NCBI GenBank assembly: GCA_033239005.1
Contig: BSQZ01000036.1
Span: forward strand, 5,391,501-5,455,500
Length of the DNA stretch: 64,000 nucleotides
Origin: Lamellibrachia satsuma
Taxonomy: Eukaryota > Annelida > Polychaeta > Sabellida > Siboglinidae
Direction: 5' to 3'
Made by a program: the position numbers and the translations under genes. Each line of letters begins with the position of its first letter. The stretch's first letter is position 1. The notes under the pieces are model-generated. The model ran no database searches. It was not told the DNA's origin and was given only the letters and a program-made list of their open reading frames with translations. Shown piece by piece: positions 55,960 to 64,000 of the stretch.

Positions 55960-56445
55960 GCGAACCTTTGCTACACACAGATTTTTGGACCAATTTCTCC
56001 CCGGACCTATTATTGTTTTCTTTGTATGTTATGTTTCTCCTAATCAACCCAAGAATTTTATTACCCTTTGAAGCTGCAATACCACACTGTTCTGAAACTT
56101 TCATATTAGTACTTATTGTTATTCCTAAATCCTGTACTTTTACAGTAGTACCTATAACAGTATCTCCTACACTATAGTTTATATCTAAGGTCCCGTGTCC
56201 TGTATGTAGGCATTTACATTTCCCAAAATTTAGTAGCGTCTCCCATTTTTCAGACCATTTAACTAATTTGTCTAGATCGTTTTGTAAATGTTGTTTATCA
56301 CCGTCAGTATTAGTTACTCTTTCTAAACACATTTGTGTCATCCGCAAATTTCGGTATGTTGCTTGTTATATTGTCGTCCAAGTCATTGATATATATTAAG
56401 AATTATACAGATCCTAATACTGATCCTTGTGGTACCCCACTCAAA
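55960..56445 (-). pseudogene. CR1 ORF2 reverse transcriptase C-terminal fragment
   Basis: Contains, in shifted frames, GVPQGSVLG, LIYINDLDDNITSN, the catalytic FADDT, then in one open frame DKQHLQNDLDKLVKWSEKW, NFGKCKCLHTGHG and SEQCGIAASKGNKILGLIRR. Frameshifts separate the catalytic block from the thumb-like region. Part of CR1 copy A. Confidence 0.85.
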
Positions 56446-56509
56446 ACTGATTTCCAATTTGAAACCTACTTCTCCTGTCAGCCATCCAATTTTTCTATCT
56501 TTCTTCCTG

Positions 56510-56764
56510 TTTACTTTCACAATTTACCGCTTCATCGGAACAACGACATTCACAATTTTAACACACGTGGACAATACAACATACACACAATACAACATAC
56601 ACACAATCAGAGTTCAACACGAATTTGCGAAACAAAGTCTCAGATACACCTTGCCACATACAATCAATAGTACACCTGATTTAGTAAAAAAAAATGTACA
56701 CTCGCAGCTTACACGGTTTTGCAATGTACGTAAAACAATATTATTTATTTGGACACTTACGTAG
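56510..56764 (+). mobile_element. Fragment of a second LINE nested in CR1 copy A
   Basis: Plus-strand pieces HNFNTRGQYNIHT, AKQSLRYTLPHTINSTPDLV and LTRFCNVRKTIL resemble the extreme C-terminus of other LINE reverse transcriptases (HNYNTR...). It interrupts CR1 copy A in the opposite orientation. Confidence 0.55.
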
Positions 56765-57025
56765 CTGTATGTACACAATTTGAACACTCTTGCAAGTGGT
56801 ATACTGGTTTGTTCTACTGTTTCCATTAGTAGTCTTTTGAAGAATTCCATCCACTCCAGGTGATTTATTATCCTTCGTTGCCTTTATTGTCTTAGCTACC
56901 ATTTCTGGAGTTACAATTAACTGCCCTAAATAGTCAGATTTATTCTCCTGAAATTTAGCATCTGGAACTGGTAGTGAACTTATTCCTCAGCATGTTATAC
57001 CAATCTAACTTTGCTAAATATGTTC

Positions 57026-57469
57026 TCATATCTTTATAATTACCTTTGTGGAAGTTTCTCCTCTACGTTTTTTATTTTTACTTTCTGATTTTACATTGAT
57101 GTCAAAATGTGCTTGATTATGATCACTGTTACACAATGGTTCGTGTATTTTTACATTGTCCAATAATTCTTTTTGTGATGACAAAACTATATCTAATACA
57201 TTCTCTCCCTTGGTTGGTTCTAGCATATGCTGAGTAAGGAAGCTATCCTGAATTAAAAATAGAAACTGTTGGCCCTCACCCCCTGTACTCTCTAGAGATT
57301 TCCATTGTATGTGTCCATGGTTAAAATCTCCCATTATCATACATTGCCCTTTACTCACTTCCTTTATAGCGTTTTGTATTTTTGTGTTATCCTCTTCGTT
57401 TCTGTTTGGATTTCGGTAAACTAATCCAATCGTTAATGTAATGGATTTCTCGAAACTGTTTTGCACCAA
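57026..57469 (-). pseudogene. CR1 ORF2 endonuclease (APE-type) fragment
   Basis: 147-codon open stretch with GLVYRNPNRNEEDN, IMGDFNHGHIQWKSLE and CNSDHNQAHFD, which carry the GDFN and SDH catalytic motifs of the exonuclease-endonuclease-phosphatase fold used for target nicking. It belongs to CR1 copy A; the upstream part of the domain and the rest of ORF2 are in other frames or deleted. Confidence 0.85.
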
Positions 57470-59026
57470 ACAGCTTCATCGCAATATGCTTCCCTTTCTA
57501 ATTTTATTTCATAAGCATGAATAGATTCTTTAACATATAAAATAACTTCCTCTCCCCTTCTTCCTATTCGATCTCTCCTAAACATTACGTATCTTGTCAG
57601 TCCTAATTCAGCATCTGTTATGTCTATGTTGGCCCATGATTAGGCTATACCAATTATGTGAGGGTCAATATCTTCTAACATAATGTTTAATTAAGTTTTT
57701 CTTATTTACTATGCTCCTTTCATTTAAACTCACGCATTTATAACTAGCTTCTATTGAGTCCCCCACAAACACCCTAGCTCTCTTACTCACCCCCTCTATC
57801 ACTACCGCAGAATAGCTCTTCCGTTGGTCCACTCCGTCACATTCTGTCCTGCAGCCTTGTCACATGGCAGACTGTTATCAATCTCCCTGTCACCCATCAA
57901 CATGCCACCTTTCCCTCCCGTCTCCTGCCCATCTTGCGCTCCCGTCGCCTTCCCCTGACACTTTCCCTCCCGTCTTCCTCACTCCCGTCGCTTTCACTCT
58001 CGTTTTCTTCCCTCCTGTCTCCCCCACTCCCATCTCTTTCGCTCCTGTTGTCTTCCCTCTCGTTTCTTTCCTTCCCGTCCCGTTTCGTCCCGTCTCCTTA
58101 CGTCCTGTCTCCCTACGACCTGTCACCTTACCTCCTCTCAGCCTCCTCTCAGGCTGATGTGAGCTCACCCTAGCATATCTCTCATCGTCACCCCTACTTT
58201 ATTTACTCTCCCTCCACCGGAACCACTGGCACAACCCACCTGTTCCCTTCCCACCACTGCCACAACGAACAGCCTCGGCTGTTACAACTCCACCTCTAGT
58301 TCCTTCATCTTCGCACATCCCCTACACTCAAAAGCAAAACTATCCGCCTGAATCTCAGCCCAGGAATTCTCACACCCGGACATTAGCCTTAAATAATGCT
58401 GTTTTTGTGTTTAAAAGAACACTTTAGGCTGGGTTATTTAGGACTTAATTTAATATTAACAATAATATACTTGCTAACTATGTATTTTCTACTAAGGTCG
58501 CATGAGCCAAAACAATGCCTGCCACCTAGCGAATATGGAAAGCACTGTGCAAAACAAAACAATGAACTCATTGTATACCAACTTATGTAAAAATCAATTT
58601 GTTAATTCCTTTTACCGAAAACGGTTACTACAACTATGTCAGATATTAACTTATACATGTAATTTATTTAAATTTATCACTTTATCTCATATATATTCAG
58701 CAATGTAAACGATAGTTTGATACACCAACAAACCCCATTTATCACTCGCTGAATTTGAGTCCGGAAAAAATACTGCTTCTGTTGACAAAAACGTTTTTTT
58801 AATATTATATAATGTCAATAAGAAGTTTGCGTATAATATAAATTCGGTCTCTATCTAATTGTTAACAAAAACTGTTTCCTAATATATGTGTACAATAAGT
58901 TTATGTATAATATATATGCAATAGTAGTACTTATTCTAATCGATATTCCACGCTTTTATGTCAATTCTCTGCACCAAAATCAAATCACTGTGCACCAAGA
59001 TTCTCCCGCCAAACTTGATTGTGGAA

Positions 59027-59140
59027 CAGTGTAGGTTGGGCATGAAACAGTATTCATTCTCACAGAGGGTGATAAATGAATCGAACAAACTGTCAAATGA
59101 TCGTGTTAATGCTAGATGTGTGAATATGGTTAACATATAA
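59027..59140 (+). mobile_element. CR1 RT C-terminal fragment
   Basis: Encodes VEQCRLGMKQYSFSQRVINE, then [16 protein letters not shown] and a stop, the usual CR1 ORF2 end. It is head-to-head with the 5' end of copy A and is followed by a TA tract. Confidence 0.75.
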
Positions 59141-59163
59141 TTGACAGATATCTGATAAGGGCG

Positions 59164-60296
<1,133 letters not shown>

Positions 60297-60500
60297 GAGT
60301 TTGTGTCAGACGTCCGCATAAGTTCTTCGTACGGTACGAAAACTTTGTGAAACCGGCATTTGTGCATACTTTTTTTGGGGCATAAAGTTGTCATTGCAAT
60401 TGGCATTGCACATAATAAAACTTGACTGGGTAGTGCATGACATGAGCTCCTGCAGTGGCTGCCTTTTCTCCCGTTCTACGCCGGGTAATTTGGTTAGTAT
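60297..60500 (+). repeat. Dispersed repeat, copy 2 (see 36100-36315)
   Basis: GTTGTCATTGCAATTGGCA, AACTTGACTGGGTAGTGCA, CTCCTGCAGTGGC and CCTTTTCTCCC in the same order as the ACAT2 intron copy. Confidence 0.55.
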
Positions 60501-60914
60501 TCAAATAAAACAGACGGAGTATTTCTTGGGAAATAATCTGAAACGAAAGAATCATCTCAGTTACGGATTTTTACTAGACTTTTCAAAGTAAACTCTGAGG
60601 AAGTCTACAGAAGCAGTGGCTGTACTTAGGATACTATATTTGATGAAAGCTACGATATATCTCAATTATAAAAAAGTAAGTTATTCTAGCTGTTTCCAGT
60701 ATGTTTTATTTTCCTCATACTCGACACAAAAACGTTACGGGAGATTTTATACTACTATTTGAACCACCACAGTAAAAAAAACGTAACATACACCATTTGT
60801 TTTCATATTTGACCCAACTGTATGTAAGCATGTCCAAATTAAAAGATTTTTTAAATTATTTTCTTATCATGGTTTCTTTGGCCAGAGCTGCAAGATGTCA
60901 TTTGTAGCCATTTT

Positions 60915-61144
<230 letters not shown>

Positions 61145-61150
61145 ACAAAA

Positions 61151-61430
61151 TAAGCTTTCCAGATATACAACATTGTAGTCTCCTGTAAGCACAACGGCTG
61201 GTTAAACGAACAATTTTGGCAAAATTACTGATGACACACGAGACGTTATTGCAAGAACACAGAATAATTGTGTAACATATCCGACGTGGTGGAATTAAAG
61301 AATTAAGAAAAAGAGTTTGACTATTTCGCGGTTTGAGACGATCAGTTGTCTAACATCGATACGATGTCTGCGAACGAGAATTAAGCTTTCCAGATATACA
61401 ACATTGTAGTCTCCTGTAAGCACAACGGCT
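61151..61430 (+). repeat. 49-bp exact direct duplication (61151-61199 and 61382-61430)
   Basis: TAAGCTTTCCAGATATACAA and the following 29 bases are identical at both sites, 231 bp apart. The second copy interrupts repeat R at a point where copy 1 of R (51560 region) is continuous. Confidence 0.95.
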
Positions 61431-62395
61431 AATGAGGCTTGTGGCTAGACAGACACGTATAATGACCGGTACACGACACGATCCTATTTTTAAAGAATTT
61501 TTTAGTTTACAAAGTGGCTATTCGAAAGCGAATATGAGAGAAAGGAGTCTCCTGACCTTATTTATATAAAATCACACACAACACACACACGCACGCACGC
61601 ACGCACGCACACACACATACACACACACACCATACGTTGCAGCCTTTGGTGATTGCAAATTATGTCCGACTCGACAAATAGTTAAGCGGATGGTAATTTA
61701 AATACAATAATAATGGTGGGGTTGTATCCGGGGGGAGGGGTACTCCCTATACTGAGGTATGCATGTATGTGATGCGCAAATGCCCCTGTTTTTGGCCATT
61801 TTTTTCTCTGTGTCCGAACAAAAAATTAAAATTTTGTCTCTTTGTGCCCCAATTAAACCTGATAATTCTCTCTTTCATCGAAGAGGAAATTTCCCAATGA
61901 AAATGTTCCGCCCAGGCTTACCTTACACTTGTAGATATTAGATAAATTGTTCAATAATTCTCTCTTGGTGACCATAAATTTCTTTATTTCTCTCTCTCTC
62001 TCTCTCTCTCAATGTGCTCCATGGGGCTCTGGCGGCACACCCCCACTGCTTTGGTATGGAAGTACCCCCCCCGGGGGTTGTATTGCGCAAAGCCGGGTTG
62101 TATCGCGCATTTCAAAGACAATCGATCCTCAAAGTTGCAACATTAGATCCTCACCACAGTATAGACGCGGTCCATATAAATCGATTTGTAACAGAAAAAA
62201 TAGGGTTGACGTCCAAATTTTAGAACTATGCGTTTTTTATGTTTGTTTACAAAAATCGTCCTACTTTTTTTTCAGCTTTGCAAAGTTCACCAGATTTCAT
62301 CAGAATAATAATCTGGAGATGCTACGTCATATAACATTTCCGATATTGAGGCTAACATTAAAATTGTTCAGCTGTGGCAATATAAGCTGTGGTAA
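61262..62395 (+). repeat. ~1 kb unclassified dispersed repeat R, copy 2
   Basis: Aligns in direct orientation with 51455-52440. It contains two insertions absent from copy 1: the 49-bp duplicate at 61382 and a 347-bp transposon at 61728. It ends where CR1 copy B begins. Confidence 0.8.
61728..62074. mobile_element. 347-bp MITE with CCGGGGGG termini and 9-bp TSD
   Basis: Left end CCGGGGGGAGGGGTACTCCC, right end (reverse complement) CCGGGGGGGGTACTTCCATA. Flanked by GGGTTGTAT at 61719-61727 and 62075-62083. Inner part contains a (TC)n run near 61990. No transposase; superfamily not assigned, though an 8-9 bp duplication is hAT- or Mutator-like. Confidence 0.82.
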
Positions 62396-62399
62396 TATA

Positions 62400-64000
62400 C
62401 ATGTAGTGCCGATCTTGGCTTGGTGCAGCAGCGATTTGAAATTGGTGAAGAGAATTTATAGAAAAGCGTCGAATATCGAATAGAATAAGTATTACTATTG
62501 CATATACATTATACATAAACATATTGTAGACATATATTAGGGAACAGGTTTTGTTAATTAATAGTCAGAGGCAGTATTTTAGCGTAAGTTAGTTTCGGAC
62601 TCTGTCAGGGAAGTCAGCGAGCGTTAATAGGGTTGTTTACCATTCGAAAAATTAGATAGTATATTCAAACTCAATTGATTCGGATTCAACTCAACGAGTG
62701 ATAAAAGGGAGTTTGTTTACAGGTCGTGAATTCAACTGGTGCATCGCCATCGAACTATCGCTTACATTGGTTAATATACATATAAGGTAAAGTGATATAT
62801 TTACTTAAATTACATAGATAAGGTAATATCTGACATAGTGGTGGTAAACGTTTTCGGTAAAAAGGAATTAAAAGCAGGACTTTAGCGTAAATTAGTACAC
62901 ACTGATTTCGTTGTTTTGTTACACAGTGTTCTCCATATTCGCTAGGTGGCAGGCTTTTATTTTTGCTCATGCGAGCTTAATAGAAGACATAGTTAGCAAG
63001 TATATTAGCCTAAAGTGTTCTTTTGAACACACAAACAGCCTTATTCAAGGATAACGTAGCAAACTAATTAAAACTAAATTGTATGATGGCGCCGTGCAAA
63101 CGGCAGTTAAAGGCCACAAGGCACTTAATTTGTGGCAGTTGCAGTAACTGGGTGGACTTCGTCAAGTCTGGGTGCGAGAAGTCCTGGGCTGAGGTCCAGG
63201 CAGATAGTTTTAGTTTTTAGTGTAGGGGATGTACGAAGATGAAGGAACTAGAGGTGGAGTTGGAAGAGCTGAGGCTGCTCGTTGTGGCAATGGTAGGAAG
63301 GGAACGGGGGGGGGGGGTTGTGCCAGTAGTTCCGGTGGGGGAACAGTATATGATAAAGTGGGGAAAGACACGAGAGATGCTAGGGAGAGCTCACCTCAGC
63401 CGGGGAGGAAGCTGAGAGGAGATAAGGTGATAGGTCGTAGGGAGACAGGACGTAAGGAGACGGGAAGGAAAGGAACGGGGGGGAGACAACCGGAGTGAAG
63501 GAGAAGGGAGTGGGGGAGACAAGAGCGAAGGAGAGGGAAGTGGGGGAGACAGGAGGGAAGGGGTCAGGACAGAATGTGATGGAGGGGATCGAACGGAAGA
63601 GCTATTCTGCAGCAGTGGTAGAGGGGACGAGGAAGAGAGCGATGTTGTTTGTGGGGGATTCGATAGTTAGGAAGACCGACAGAGTCTTAAACAAGGGAGA
63701 TGATGTGGTGGTCTGCTTGCCTGGAGACAAAATAGAGGCGATAACCGAGAGGGTAGAAAACATCGTAGGTTCGGGTAAGGGTGGATCTGTTTTAGTACAC
63801 GTAGGGACAAATAACGTAGAGAGGGAGGGTACAACTGCCATAGTTAAGAAATATAGGCAGTTGATCAGAACACTAAAACAGACGCGGGTTGAGCAGGTAA
63901 TACTGTCAGGGATTTTACCAGTAATGGGCAGGAGGGGAAAAAATATCGAAATTGTCAGGGGATGGCAATTAACATGTTAGTCCAGAAACTATGTAGGGAA
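62400..64000 (+). mobile_element. CR1 LINE copy B, 5' UTR and ORF1, runs off right edge
   Basis: 5' UTR 62400-63080 matches copy A (reverse strand, 59005-58340). ORF1 starts at 63083 or 63086. The element continues beyond the window. Confidence 0.85.
63083..64000 (+). pseudogene. CR1 ORF1 (zinc-finger/coiled-coil/SGNH esterase-like), broken
   Basis: From ATG 63083: MMAPCKRQLKATRHLICGSC, with a Cys-rich CGSCSNW...GCEKSW...CRGC finger of PHD-like spacing, a stop at 63218-63220, the Leu/Glu coiled coil MKELEVELEELRLLV, a G-run at 63307-63316 where the frame is lost, a GRRETGRKETGR linker, and then an esterase-like domain (63640 onward: LFVGDSIVRKTDRV with the GDS motif, CLPGDKIEAI, VLVHVGTNN, VILSGILPVMG). 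Another frameshift lies near 63945, after which MAINMLVQKLC continues. ORF1 proteins of CR1 elements bind RNA; the esterase domain's role is uncertain. Confidence 0.82.

Larger units (their letters stand above)
55960..59005 (-). mobile_element. CR1 LINE copy A, decayed, with internal deletions
   Basis: Order on the minus strand: 5' UTR (59005 to about 58340), ORF1 Gly/Arg/Lys/Thr-rich linker (58320-57790, GRRETGRKETGR repeats), endonuclease (57469-57026), ORF2 middle (56990-56780), and RT C-terminal half (56445-55960, with GVPQGSVLG-type, INDLDDN, FADDT and KWSEKWETLLNFGKC). A gap near 56985 joins DWYNMLR to sequence ~100 residues further in the RT. The 5' UTR matches that of copy B at 62400-63080. 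Confidence 0.85.

Noticed and set aside
57864..58173. Pro/Ser/Leu-rich plus-strand ORFs
   Set aside because: Complement of the GRRETGRKETGR linker of CR1 ORF1 on the minus strand.

Overview
The window is AT-rich nuclear DNA of an animal. Genes have GT-AG introns, microsatellites are frequent, and non-LTR retrotransposons (CR1, RTE-like and L2-like remnants) and small DNA transposons fill introns and intergenic space. The exon structure resembles vertebrate orthologues, but the compact introns and the repeat types suggest an invertebrate, most likely marine. A CYP39-type P450 favours a deuterostome or another lineage that kept the CYP7 clan. The species cannot be named from the sequence alone.

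Left half (1-42.4 kb), four recognisable protein genes. (1) CYP39A1-like sterol 7-alpha-hydroxylase, minus strand, first seven coding exons between 6688 and 312; the haem-binding half lies beyond the left edge. (2) OSCP1, plus strand, ten exons, 8545-20529, complete (376 aa). (3) MECR, mitochondrial enoyl-thioester reductase, minus strand, uninterrupted ORF 23131-24246 (371 aa). (4) ACAT2, cytosolic acetoacetyl-CoA thiolase, plus strand, nine exons, 24734-41912, complete (392 aa). CYP39A1/OSCP1 and MECR/ACAT2 are head-to-head pairs; the MECR and ACAT2 start codons are only about 0.5 kb apart. Three of the four genes act in acyl-CoA, fatty-acid or sterol metabolism, but no operon-like coupling is implied.

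Right half (42.4-64 kb) has no confidently recognised host gene. Its main feature is a 6.1 kb satellite of a 67-bp unit, 91 copies with no net indel and with higher-order periodicity of 17 and 34 units. Beyond it lies retrotransposon territory: an internally deleted CR1 (50.7-51.4 kb), a decayed CR1 on minus (56-59 kb) carrying a nested fragment of another LINE, a second CR1 on plus (62.4-64 kb, running off the end), two copies of a roughly 1 kb unclassified repeat, and long TA/CA microsatellites.

No undescribed defence, mobile or metabolic system was found. The most interesting observations are structural: the indel-free satellite with higher-order organisation, a minisatellite that multiplies a 5' splice site, a TTAA-ended MITE family sitting 19-70 bp upstream of four splice acceptors, a decayed duplicate of an ACAT2 exon, and sharp-edged templated duplications, one of which copies a CYP39A1 exon segment in antisense into its own intron.
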